DNA of 56,971 nucleotides. It comes from Acetobacter sp. DsW_063. Lineage in GTDB: Bacteria; Pseudomonadota; Alphaproteobacteria; Acetobacterales; Acetobacteraceae. Below, one piece after another: positions 44,638-53,124 of this stretch (position 1 is the first letter of the stretch; every line of letters starts with the position of its first letter). The notes beneath the pieces were generated by a model. The model worked only from the letters and a program-made list of their open reading frames with translations. It was not told the origin of the DNA and made no database searches. The stretch covers positions 1-56,971 of the forward strand of contig NZ_JOPL01000006.1 of the NCBI RefSeq assembly GCF_002153745.1, in the 5' to 3' direction. Both the position numbers and the translations under genes were made by a program.

Positions 44638-47600
44638 ATGCCGCCCGACGCGCCGTTTTCTGCGTTTCTCGACAGCGTTCCCCCGTCGTCGTCCCTTCGC
44701 GATGCGATTACGTACCATTATCTTGCGTCGGAACCGGAATGCGTCGGCCGCCTGTTGCCGCAGGCGACGCTCTCCTCTTCCGTGGTCGAGGAGGCGCGGG
44801 GGCTCGCTGCTCGGCTGATTGGCGCATTGCGGGAAAAGGGCGGACGCGGCGCGGTTCAGGCTCTTGTTCGCGAATACGATCTTTCGAGTCAGGAAGGCGT
44901 GGCGTTGATGTGTCTGGCGGAGGCGTTGCTGCGCATCCCGGATTCACCGACGCGCGACGCGCTGATCCGCGACAAGGTCGCCGGGGGCGACTGGCGCGCG
45001 CATGTCGGGCGAGGGCGTTCGGTTTTCGTCAATGCGGCGACATGGGGCCTGGTCGTTACAGGCAAGCTCACGACCACTGTTGACGAGGCAGGGCTTGGGG
45101 CGGCGTTGACGCGCCTGATCGCGCGTGGCGGCGAGCCGCTGATCCGTCGTGGCGTGGACTTCGCGATGCGGATGATGGGCGAGCAGTTCGTGACCGGTCG
45201 CACCACCGAGGAGGCGCTGGAGCGCAGCGTCAGGATGGAGGAGAAGGGCTTCCGCTACTCCTACGACATGCTTGGCGAAGCGGCGATGACGGCTCAGGAC
45301 GCGACGCGTTATTACCGCGAGTATGAGACGGCGATTCACGCGATCGGGCGAGCGGCGAAAGGTGCGGGCCCATACGAGCGACCGGGAATTTCGATCAAGC
45401 TCTCCGCGTTGCACCCGCGTTACACCCGGTCGCAACGCGCGCGGGTCATGGCGGAACTGGCGCCGCGCGTCACGGCGTTGGCGTTGCTCGCAAGGCGGTA
45501 CGACATCGGGCTTAACATCGATGCGGAGGAAGCCGACCGGCTGGAACTGTCCCTCGATATCCTCGAAACCCTCTGCTTCGAAGAAGGTCTTGCAGGGTGG
45601 GGAGGCGTCGGCTTTGTCGTGCAGGCCTACCAGAAGCGCGCGCCGTTCGTGTTGGACTGGATCATAGATCTGGCGCGTCGCACCAGTCGTCGCCTGATGG
45701 TCAGGTTGGTTAAGGGCGCATACTGGGACAGCGAGATCAAGCGCGCGCAGGTTGACGGCGTGGAGGGCTTTCCGGTCTTCACCAGAAAGGTTCATACGGA
45801 TCTGTCTTACATTGCGTGCGCGCGGAAACTTCTCGCTGCGCGCGACGCCGTGTTTCCTCAGTTCGCCACCCACAACGCCTACACGGCGGCGCTTGTTATG
45901 CGTATGGCGGGTCAGGGATTCAAACCGGGCGATTACGAATTCCAGTGCCTGCATGGCATGGGCGAGCCGTTGTACGAGGAGGTCGTCGGCGCTGATAAGC
46001 TGCGTCGCCCGTGCCGGATCTATGCGCCAGTGGGCTCCCATGAGACGCTGCTGGCTTACCTTGTCCGTCGTTTGCTGGAAAACGGCGCGAATTCATCCTT
46101 CGTGAACCGCTTGCAGGACCCGGCGGTCTCGATCGCGGAGTTGACCGCTGATCCGGCGACCGTCGTTGCGGCAATGGACCCTGTCGGAGCGCAGCACCCG
46201 CGTATCGCGAAGCCGGCCGATCTTTTCCGTCCCGGAAGAGAAAACTCCCATGGCGTCAACAGTGCGGATGAAGGCGTGCTCACCCGGCTGGCTGATACGT
46301 TCGCGGGCGCTACAGAGCTTTCGTGGGGCGCGGCGCCTCTGGGAACGGGGGCTGGAACACCCGTGCGGGAGACATTGAACCCGGCGGACCTCTCTGACGT
46401 GGTCGGCCATTATTTTGAATCAATGCCGAAAGCTGTCGACGCTGCGTTAATCGCGGCGGTGCAGGCGCAACCCGGATGGGCCAGCCGATCGCCGCAAGAG
46501 CGGGCGGCGGTTCTTGATCGCGCCAGCGTTTGTCTGGAGGAACGCACGCCGGTAATGCTCGGCCTGATCATGCGGGAAGCGGGCAAGACGCTGGCCAACG
46601 CGGTCGCCGAGATTCGGGAGGCTGTCGATTTCCTGCGCTATTACGCGGAACAGGTCAGAACCGGATTCTCCAACGACACGCATCGTCCTCTCGGCGTCGT
46701 CGCTTGTGTCAGTCCGTGGAATTTTCCCCTCGCGATCTTCATGGGACAGGTTTCCGCCGCACTGGCGGCGGGCAATGTCGTCATCGCGAAACCTGCTGAA
46801 GAGACGCCCTTGATCGCTGCGCAGGCCGTGGCGATTCTTGTCGAGGCAGGGGCCCCGGAGGATGCGGTGCGTCTGCTACCGGGTGGCGGAGACGTCGGGG
46901 CGCAAGTCGTTGCGGATCATCGTGTCAACGGCGTCATGTTTACGGGATCGACCGAAGTGGCGCGTTTGATCCAGAGAACGCTCGCTGATCGGGTCAATCC
47001 CGATGGGTCCCCTGTGACGCTGATCGCGGAAACTGGCGGACAGAATGCGATGATTGTCGATTCGTCCGCGCTCGCGGAGCAGGTGGTGCAGGACGCTCTG
47101 ACTTCTGCGTTCGACAGCGCCGGGCAGCGATGCAGCGCCCTGCGCATTCTGTGCGTGCAGGAAGACGTGGCGGATCGCGTCGTCGAAATGTTGAAAGGTG
47201 CGATGGAGGAACTGTCGGTCGGGCGACCAGACAGATTCGCCACGGATATAGGGCCCGTCATTTCGGCGGACGCGCGCGACGGTATTAACGCGCATATTGA
47301 ACGAATGCGGGCCAAGGGGTGCGAGGTGTTTCAGGTCGCTCTGCCTGCCTCCTGCGCCGATGGTTTTTTCGTGCCGCCGACACTGATAGAAATCGGACGC
47401 GTGGGTGATCTGAAGCGGGAAGTGTTCGGGCCGGTCCTGCATATTCGGCGCTACGCGCGCGAAGAGCTGGACGCAGTTCTGGCGGCGATCCGTGAGACAG
47501 GTTATGGTCTGACCTTCGGGTTGCATACGCGGATAGACGGGACCATCCGTCACGTTACGGCGCGTACGGACGCCGGAAACATCTACGTCAATCGAAACAT

Positions 47601-48153
47601 CGTGGGCGCCGTCGTGGGTAGTCAGCCTTTCGGCGGACATGGTCTTTCAGGCACCGGGCCGAAGGCGGGCGGGCCGCTGTATCTGGCGCGGTTGCTGGCG
47701 CAGGCTCCGTCAGACCTCATCGCGACGGAGGGGGATTTGTTATTACCCGGCCCTGTGGGCGAAGAAAATCGCTACCGGACGCGGGGACGTGGCGTGGCTC
47801 TGTGCATCGCAGGGACGGCGGAAGATCTCGCCGCGCAAATCGAACGTTGCGCCCGCACCGGCAATCGCGCGCTGATGGCTGATAACGCTTTGTTGCCCGA
47901 AGGGGCGCGAGACGGCGTCATCGTCAGTGCAAACCCCGAGAGCGAACCGTTCGATCTTGTGCTTTTCTCTGGCGAAGACGATGACTTGCGGACTCTGACG
48001 CAGCGCGTGGCCTTGCGTGATGGGCCGATAACGCCGGTGTTCCGCTGTTCGGCGGAACGGTTGACGCCCTCCGCGTGGCTTTTGCAGGAGCGTACGATCA
48101 GCACGAATACTACGGCGGCGGGTGGCAACGCGCAGTTGATGATGATCGGGTGA
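44638..48153 (+). CDS. putA: Bifunctional proline dehydrogenase / delta1-pyrroline-5-carboxylate dehydrogenase
   Basis: PutA oxidises proline to glutamate in two steps on one chain. The protein has 1171 residues: a helical arm, the FAD barrel (about 130-450; YDMLGEAAMTAQDATRYYREYE, RLVKGAYWDSEIKRAQVDG), and the aldehyde dehydrogenase domain (about 540-1000) with ETGGQNAMIV and catalytic Cys832 in DSAGQRCSALR. The C-terminal extension ends NTTAAGGNAQLMMIG, the lid motif of long PutAs. There is no N-terminal ribbon-helix-helix domain, so it is type B and is not an autorepressor. It starts 163 bases from mauB on the opposite strand. Confidence 0.95.
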   Translation: MPPDAPFSAFLDSVPPSSSLRDAITYHYLASEPECVGRLLPQATLSSSVVEEARGLAARLIGALREKGGRGAVQALVREYDLSSQEGVALMCLAEALLRIPDSPTRDALIRDKVAGGDWRAHVGRGRSVFVNAATWGLVVTGKLTTTVDEAGLGAALTRLIARGGEPLIRRGVDFAMRMMGEQFVTGRTTEEALERSVRMEEKGFRYSYDMLGEAAMTAQDATRYYREYETAIHAIGRAAKGAGPYERPGISIKLSALHPRYTRSQRARVMAELAPRVTALALLARRYDIGLNIDAEEADRLELSLDILETLCFEEGLAGWGGVGFVVQAYQKRAPFVLDWIIDLARRTSRRLMVRLVKGAYWDSEIKRAQVDGVEGFPVFTRKVHTDLSYIACARKLLAARDAVFPQFATHNAYTAALVMRMAGQGFKPGDYEFQCLHGMGEPLYEEVVGADKLRRPCRIYAPVGSHETLLAYLVRRLLENGANSSFVNRLQDPAVSIAELTADPATVVAAMDPVGAQHPRIAKPADLFRPGRENSHGVNSADEGVLTRLADTFAGATELSWGAAPLGTGAGTPVRETLNPADLSDVVGHYFESMPKAVDAALIAAVQAQPGWASRSPQERAAVLDRASVCLEERTPVMLGLIMREAGKTLANAVAEIREAVDFLRYYAEQVRTGFSNDTHRPLGVVACVSPWNFPLAIFMGQVSAALAAGNVVIAKPAEETPLIAAQAVAILVEAGAPEDAVRLLPGGGDVGAQVVADHRVNGVMFTGSTEVARLIQRTLADRVNPDGSPVTLIAETGGQNAMIVDSSALAEQVVQDALTSAFDSAGQRCSALRILCVQEDVADRVVEMLKGAMEELSVGRPDRFATDIGPVISADARDGINAHIERMRAKGCEVFQVALPASCADGFFVPPTLIEIGRVGDLKREVFGPVLHIRRYAREELDAVLAAIRETGYGLTFGLHTRIDGTIRHVTARTDAGNIYVNRNIVGAVVGSQPFGGHGLSGTGPKAGGPLYLARLLAQAPSDLIATEGDLLLPGPVGEENRYRTRGRGVALCIAGTAEDLAAQIERCARTGNRALMADNALLPEGARDGVIVSANPESEPFDLVLFSGEDDDLRTLTQRVALRDGPITPVFRCSAERLTPSAWLLQERTISTNTTAAGGNAQLMMIG

Positions 48154-48264
48154 TTCCGTGCTTGCGCGTGTTCTCGTTTTGGCGGAATGGCGGCCTGAAT
48201 CTGCCATGCGCGTCAAACGGATTGTCGTGAAATGAATCTGGCGGCCCGCGTGCGGGAAAGGTGA

Positions 48265-49953
48265 ATGACGAGCGTGCGTAGAAAACAGTCTTTATATGGC
48301 GCAGGATTATTTGCGGCGCTGTCTCTGCTTTGGCCCGTCCCTGACGCGAGAGCTGATGATTCTCACAGGGGTGGAACCTTGCGGCTTGTTGCGGCGAGTT
48401 CTGGCGGGACGCTCGATCCGCAGATTGGATATTCGGCGCAGTACATCGACCTGTTCGCGGGAGTTTACGACGGGCTGACGGGATTTCGTAAAGTGCGGGG
48501 CGGCGGTGGGGACGGGGTCGTCGCGGACCTTGCGGAAGCCCTGCCTGCGCCGCAGGACGGCGGTCGGACCTGGGTTTTCACGCTGCGACGCGGGGTGAGG
48601 TTTTCCGATGGACGGGAGGTGACGGTCGATGACGTCGTTGCGTCGATGCGGCGTATTTTCCTTGTCGGGTCTCCCACCGCAGGATCGTTCTATTCGAGTA
48701 TCGTCGGCGCTGACACATGCCTGCGAGACACAGCACGCTGCACGCTGGATGGAGGCGTCGTGGGCGATGCGACCGCACGCAGCGTCACTTTTCACCTGAA
48801 GGAGCCCGACGGAGAATTTCTTCAGAAACTGGCCTTTACGCACGCGAGCATTCTTCCCGCCGACACGCCTGCGCATGACCTTGGGAACACGCCTGCGCCG
48901 GGGACCGGACCTTATCGGGTCGTTTCCTACGACCCAAACAGGTTTCTAAGGCTTGAGCGCAATTCATTTTTCAAGGTGTGGAACGAGGAAGCGCAGCCGG
49001 ATGGATATGCGGACACGATTCTCTATACGTTCGGCGTGCCAGACGAAGCGGCGGTGACGGCAGTCGAAAACGGTCAATACGACTGGATGTACGATCCGAT
49101 CCCGCTGGATCGCCTTGGGGAACTGGGTGCGCGGCATACGGCGCAGACGCATGTCGATCCACACCCGATGGCGTTTTTCGCACCGATGAACGTCAATATT
49201 CCTCCATTTGACAACGAAAAGGCGCGGCAGGCGGTCAACTACGCCATGGGACGCAAGGCGATGGTCATTTTCTATGGCGGTCCGGCGCTCGCGCGTCCGC
49301 TGTGCGACATGATCCCCTCGTCGATTGTGGGGCATACGGACGCCTGCCCTTATTCGGCAGGCGCGGACTTCGACCGCCCCGCGCCACGCTGGGTTGCGCC
49401 CGATATCGCCAAAGCGCGCGCACTGGTGCGTGAAAGCGGCACGGCAGGGCAGAAAGTGACTGTTGTGGTCGGAAACGGAACTGTCGATCTCGCGATGGGG
49501 AATTACCTGCGCAATACATTGCAGGATATTGGCTATCAGGCTTCCGTGCGGGCGCTCAGCCCAGGCGTCATGTTCTCATATATCCAGAACAGTTCAAATC
49601 ATGTGCAAATTTCGATCAAATCGTGGGCGGCGGATTATCCGTCACCTTCGAACTTCCTTGATGATTTGCTCGGGTGTGAAAATTTTCACCCGGGGTCGGA
49701 CAGTTCGATCAACATGCCGGGATTTTGCGACAAATCCATTCAGGAGATCATGGATCAGGCGAGATCTGACGCTACGTTGGCACCTGAGCGCACGCTGGCG
49801 CTCTGGAGGCAGGCTGACGCCCGTTTGATGCGGGCCTCTCCCATCGCGCCTATTATCGAGATCAACGCCGTGTCGCTGACTTCTCCGCGCTTGGGCAACT
49901 ATTTCTATACGAACGTCTATCAGTTACTGTTTTCGAAAGTATGGGTGCAATAA
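48265..49953 (+). CDS. Orphan peptide-type ABC transporter substrate-binding protein
   Basis: A 562-residue periplasmic family 5 solute-binding protein with a Sec signal (ending PDARA-DD). Visible are GGTLRLVAASSGGTLDPQIGYSAQY, WVFTLRRGVRFSDGREVTVDDVVASMRRI, a GTGPYRVVSYDPNRFLRLERN block and PFDNEKARQAVNYAMGRKAM. Such proteins bind peptides, nickel or glycosides. No permease or ATPase genes lie next to it, so partners are elsewhere. AAAGG lies about 5 bases before ATG 48265. Confidence 0.9.
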   Translation: MTSVRRKQSLYGAGLFAALSLLWPVPDARADDSHRGGTLRLVAASSGGTLDPQIGYSAQYIDLFAGVYDGLTGFRKVRGGGGDGVVADLAEALPAPQDGGRTWVFTLRRGVRFSDGREVTVDDVVASMRRIFLVGSPTAGSFYSSIVGADTCLRDTARCTLDGGVVGDATARSVTFHLKEPDGEFLQKLAFTHASILPADTPAHDLGNTPAPGTGPYRVVSYDPNRFLRLERNSFFKVWNEEAQPDGYADTILYTFGVPDEAAVTAVENGQYDWMYDPIPLDRLGELGARHTAQTHVDPHPMAFFAPMNVNIPPFDNEKARQAVNYAMGRKAMVIFYGGPALARPLCDMIPSSIVGHTDACPYSAGADFDRPAPRWVAPDIAKARALVRESGTAGQKVTVVVGNGTVDLAMGNYLRNTLQDIGYQASVRALSPGVMFSYIQNSSNHVQISIKSWAADYPSPSNFLDDLLGCENFHPGSDSSINMPGFCDKSIQEIMDQARSDATLAPERTLALWRQADARLMRASPIAPIIEINAVSLTSPRLGNYFYTNVYQLLFSKVWVQ

Positions 49954-50154
49954 GGGGCGAAAGAATATCTGACGGCGGCGATTTTCGCCTGAAGGAGTCG
50001 GGTATTTTCTTTCGTGGGGCAGGGTTTTGGGCGTTTCGCCGTTTTGTCTCTCCGGACGATCGGTCAGGTAGGTCAGAGAACTCTCTGTTTTGGACTCAAA
50101 ATCCCGATCGGAACTTTTCCACAGCAGTGCGCGTAACGTAGTCCGTCCAAAAAG

Positions 50155-50181
50155 AAAAAAGCCGGATGAACCGGCTTTTTT
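50155..50181. terminator. Bidirectional rho-independent terminator
   Basis: Six A, GCCGG, loop ATGAA, CCGGC and six T. Either strand reads as a stem followed by U-rich RNA, so it can end both the plus-strand binding-protein transcript and the minus-strand small-protein transcript. Confidence 0.85.
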
Positions 50182-50220
50182 CCCACATGGCCCGGTCAAC
50201 CGGGCCGGTCCCGGCGGAGA

Positions 50221-50505
50221 TCAGTTGCTCTGAGTGGTCGAAGAAGCAGCCTTCTTCTTGTGATGATGGTGCTTCTTGCTGTGGTGCTTCTTGGTCGTCG
50301 GCGCGGCGGCGTCGGTTGCCGTCGTAGCCGTCGTCGCTTCGGCCGGCGCAGCGGGGGTCGTGGCCGCAGGCGCAGTCTCAGCTGGAGCGCTGGCCGCAGG
50401 CGCCGTCGCAGCAGCGGTCGGATCCGTGGCGGTCTGAGCGAAGGCCGGAGCGGCGCCGGTCATGGCGATCAGGGAGAGCGCGGCGAAAAGACGAGTTGAC
50501 TTCAT
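50221..50505 (-). CDS. Small secreted Ala/Thr/His/Lys-rich protein, Asr-like
   Basis: A 94-residue protein. Residues 1-23 are a Sec signal ending PAFA-QT. The body is Ala/Thr/Pro repeats without order-promoting residues (PAASAPAETAPAATTPAAPAE), and the end is basic, rich in His and Lys (KKHHSKKHHHHKKKAASS). E. coli Asr, a periplasmic acid-shock protein, has the same layout of signal, Ala/Thr/Pro stretch and His/Lys repeats; homology is not proven because low complexity converges easily. It has a terminator 40 bases downstream and a 530-base AT-rich gap upstream. Confidence 0.7.
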   Translation of the reverse strand: MKSTRLFAALSLIAMTGAAPAFAQTATDPTAAATAPAASAPAETAPAATTPAAPAEATTATTATDAAAPTTKKHHSKKHHHHKKKAASSTTQSN

Positions 50506-51034
50506 GATAGTCTCCAAAATACAGCGCCTGCTCGGGAGTCGAAAGCCCATGATCGCGAGTGTCGACCCGGTAGAGAGCGGCTGCAGCACCCGTAACACGA
50601 GGCGCGTTGTTTCGTCTCGAATTAAGTTTTGATAATGATGGATGCTTCTGGCAAGGATCGCCTTAATTTTATCATATTCGTTCATGCGAATACTTATCGT
50701 GGCGTCATGAAAATGTCATTCAGTGGCGTACAAAGACGATTGCCTACTGAAGTTGCATCACGTCATTTCGCACGTCTATCCTTGTGTTGTATAGAAATTT
50801 TCGATTTTTTGGTCCGCACAAAAGTCCAGATTAATTGTATGTCTCAGCCGGGATGGAAGGGCTTGTGCGTGTTTGTTGCGTGAGCCCGTCGCGGCGACGA
50901 AAAATGCGCTGTGCTATCTAAAAGCGCCGCCGGTTTTGGGGCGCCCATACGGCTTTGTTTCGCTTTGCATTCATTGTCCGCGTCCGATGCCGGATGGCGC
51001 CGCTGGCATTGGGCCGCGCCGTTCACTCCGATTA
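50506..51034. other. AT-rich intergenic stretch of about 530 bases
   Basis: Between the small His/Lys-rich gene and serB (both minus strand). The middle (50620-50860) is AT-rich with no gene I can support; a plus-strand frame of 84 codons from 50629 has no motif or ribosome binding site. It may hold the promoter of the small gene. No riboswitch was recognised. Confidence 0.45.
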
Positions 51035-51931
51035 TCAGTCCAGAACGAAATCGGAGACTGCGTAGCCCTGTGCGAATAAGGCCGTCCGCAAAGACGTGTA
51101 GTCGATGCGGTTGGTGATTTCCTGACGCACGACGGGTTTTGCGTGGAAAGCCAGACCAAGTCCCGCCACCCGCAACATTGGCAGGTCGTTCGCCCCGTCA
51201 CCGATGGCGAGGGCGGCGCTGTCGGACCGCCCGTCGAGAGCCAGCAGGCGTCGCAATTGCGCCAGCTTGGCGTCCGGGCCGAGGATGGGGTCTTCCACGG
51301 TTCCGTCCAGTTGGTCTCCGGTTACGACCAGCCGGTTGGCGTGATGCTCCGAAAAACCGCACAGCTTCGCGACCCGCGCAGTGAAGAATGTGAAGCCACC
51401 GGAGACGAGGGCCGTGCGTGCGCCGTGCGCGTTCATGGTGGCGACCAGCGTGCGGGCGTCTTCATTAAGGCGCAGGCTCTTCCAAGCCTCTTCCAGCAGG
51501 GAGGACGGCAGTCCTGCCAGCACCGCGACCCGGTCACGCAAGGCGGTCGCAAAGTCGATTTCGCCGTTCATGGACCGGCGGGTGACGGCGGCGACGTCTT
51601 CTCCTACGCCGGGGCGTAACGCCTCCGCATGGGCCGCGATGTCATCCAGCGTCTCGTTCGCCACCATGGTGCTGTCCATGTCCGCGACGAGAAGTTGCTT
51701 GCGTCGTCCGACGGCGGGCGTCATCAGAACGTCGATCCGGCGGGAGGCCAGAGCTGCGCGAATCGTTTCGAAACGGTCGCCCGACAGGCGGGGGCAGGCG
51801 ATGTCCTCCGCCTCTTCGGCTGACAGCGTGCGATCCCTGCGTCCTTCGCTGAGAGCAAGGGCAGTGTCGATGTCGGCGGTGGATAGAGCGGTCGTTCGCC
51901 GGTCGGCGACCAGAGTCAAAATGCAGTCCAT
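51035..51931 (-). CDS. serB: Phosphoserine phosphatase
   Basis: SerB hydrolyses O-phosphoserine to serine, the last step of serine synthesis. The 298-residue protein has an N-terminal ACT-like part (MDCILTLVADRRTTALSTADI) and a HAD domain: VADMDSTMVANETLDDIA (nucleophile Asp), LVSGGFTFFTARVA and AIGDGANDLPMLRVAGLGLAFHAKP. The ATG at 51931 gives the expected length; the frame runs on upstream over miaA but that is antisense. It is divergent from miaA by 30 bases. Confidence 0.94.
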   Translation of the reverse strand: MDCILTLVADRRTTALSTADIDTALALSEGRRDRTLSAEEAEDIACPRLSGDRFETIRAALASRRIDVLMTPAVGRRKQLLVADMDSTMVANETLDDIAAHAEALRPGVGEDVAAVTRRSMNGEIDFATALRDRVAVLAGLPSSLLEEAWKSLRLNEDARTLVATMNAHGARTALVSGGFTFFTARVAKLCGFSEHHANRLVVTGDQLDGTVEDPILGPDAKLAQLRRLLALDGRSDSAALAIGDGANDLPMLRVAGLGLAFHAKPVVRQEITNRIDYTSLRTALFAQGYAVSDFVLD

Positions 51932-51961
51932 AATAAAAATGCGTGTGGCAGGGATGGCGGT

Positions 51962-52987
51962 GTGAGGCAAGGCGACAAACCCGAGAACGTTTCGCGGTCG
52001 GATAGCTCTGGATCGCGTGCGCGCGTCGCGCTGATCGTCGCCGGGCCGACCTGTTCGGGCAAATCCGCTCTGGCGCTCGGCGTTGCGGAGCGATTGCCCG
52101 GCGTCGTGATCAACGCGGACTCGATGCAGGTTTACCGCGAACTTCGCATTCTGACTGCGCGTCCGACGCCAGAGGAAGAGGCGTGGGTTCCGCATCGGCT
52201 GTACGGAGTGCTGCCTGCGACGGATGTCGGTAGCGTCGCGTGGTGGCGGACCGAAGCCCTCGCCGCCATGGAAGCTGCCTGGGCCGAAGGCCGGACGCCC
52301 GTGTTGTGCGGCGGCACGGGAATGTATCTGCGTGCGCTGATCGAGGGGCTCGCCGAAGTGCCTGCGCCGACGGCGGAGGCGCGCGAAGAGGCGCGCCGCC
52401 TCGCGCTTGAGCCGGCGGCGCTGCATGCGCGCCTTCTTGAGGTCGATCCGGAGACTGGTGGGGCACTGCGTCCGAGCGATGCGCAGCGTCTGGCGCGCGC
52501 CTGGGAGGTCTGGCGTTCTACAGGGCGTGGCCTCGCCTGGTGGCGAGGTCAGCCCGGCCTGCCCCCTGCGGAGTGCCGTTTTCTTGCGGTGCGGCTGCAC
52601 CCGGATCGCACTGAGCTTCGCGCAGCCATCGCCCGGCGGTTCGATGTGATGATCGCGGCGGGAGCGGTGGAGGAAGTGCAGCGTCTGCTTTCTTTCGGAC
52701 TCGACCCGGCCTGCCCGGTCATGCGGGCGCATGGCGTGCCGGAACTGACGGCGATGTTGCGGGGCGAGTTTGACGTGACCGAAGCGCGCGACCGCGCAGT
52801 GCTGGCTACTGGGCGTTACACGAGGCGTCAGGCCACGTGGTTTAACCATCACGCTCTGGCGAGTGAGGGTGATGTGATTACAATCGAAAAGAGAATTGGC
52901 GATGATGCGCAATTTATGGAAAGAAAAATAACGTCGATTGTATCTTTTGCGAAAGAGGCGATTGACGCGGCTGGGGAGCAGGGTTAA
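51962..52987 (+). CDS. miaA: tRNA dimethylallyltransferase
   Basis: MiaA adds a dimethylallyl group to N6 of A37 in tRNAs reading UNN codons. The 341-residue protein has the P-loop VAGPTCSGKSALALGVAERL, the substrate INADSMQVYRELRILTARPT, PHRLYGVLPATDVGSVAWWR, GGTGMYLRALIEGL and the C-terminal GRYTRRQATWFNHH. The start is GTG 51962. It stands divergent from serB and about 137 bases upstream of ilvB. Confidence 0.95.
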   Translation: MRQGDKPENVSRSDSSGSRARVALIVAGPTCSGKSALALGVAERLPGVVINADSMQVYRELRILTARPTPEEEAWVPHRLYGVLPATDVGSVAWWRTEALAAMEAAWAEGRTPVLCGGTGMYLRALIEGLAEVPAPTAEAREEARRLALEPAALHARLLEVDPETGGALRPSDAQRLARAWEVWRSTGRGLAWWRGQPGLPPAECRFLAVRLHPDRTELRAAIARRFDVMIAAGAVEEVQRLLSFGLDPACPVMRAHGVPELTAMLRGEFDVTEARDRAVLATGRYTRRQATWFNHHALASEGDVITIEKRIGDDAQFMERKITSIVSFAKEAIDAAGEQG

Positions 52988-52997
52988 ACCCGCGCTC

Positions 52998-53018
52998 CCT
53001 GTCGGGTTTTCCGGCAGG
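52998..53018 (+). other. Hairpin in the miaA-ilvB gap
   Basis: CCTGTCGG and CCGGCAGG can pair (one G-U) around a GTTTT loop, just after the miaA stop. No T-run follows, so it may be a weak terminator or processing site. I see no leader peptide rich in Ile, Leu or Val that would support ilv attenuation. Confidence 0.35.
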
Positions 53019-53124
53019 TCAAATCGCCATGGCGCCGCCGGATGGAGCGGCGCGCCGGGCCAGATACCGAATGAACGTCAGCGCAATCAGACGCGCCGTC
53101 GAACGTCGGGGGAGCCAGAGGACA

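Noticed and set aside
50629..50883. Plus-strand frame of 84 codons in the AT-rich gap
   Set aside because: No ribosome binding site, no motif; likely chance.
51035..52912. serB frame extended upstream to about 625 residues
   Set aside because: The extension is antisense to miaA; the family start and length fit ATG 51931.
52988..53124. Attenuator leader peptide before ilvB
   Set aside because: No short ORF rich in Ile, Leu or Val and no pair of competing hairpins with a T-run; only one weak hairpin.
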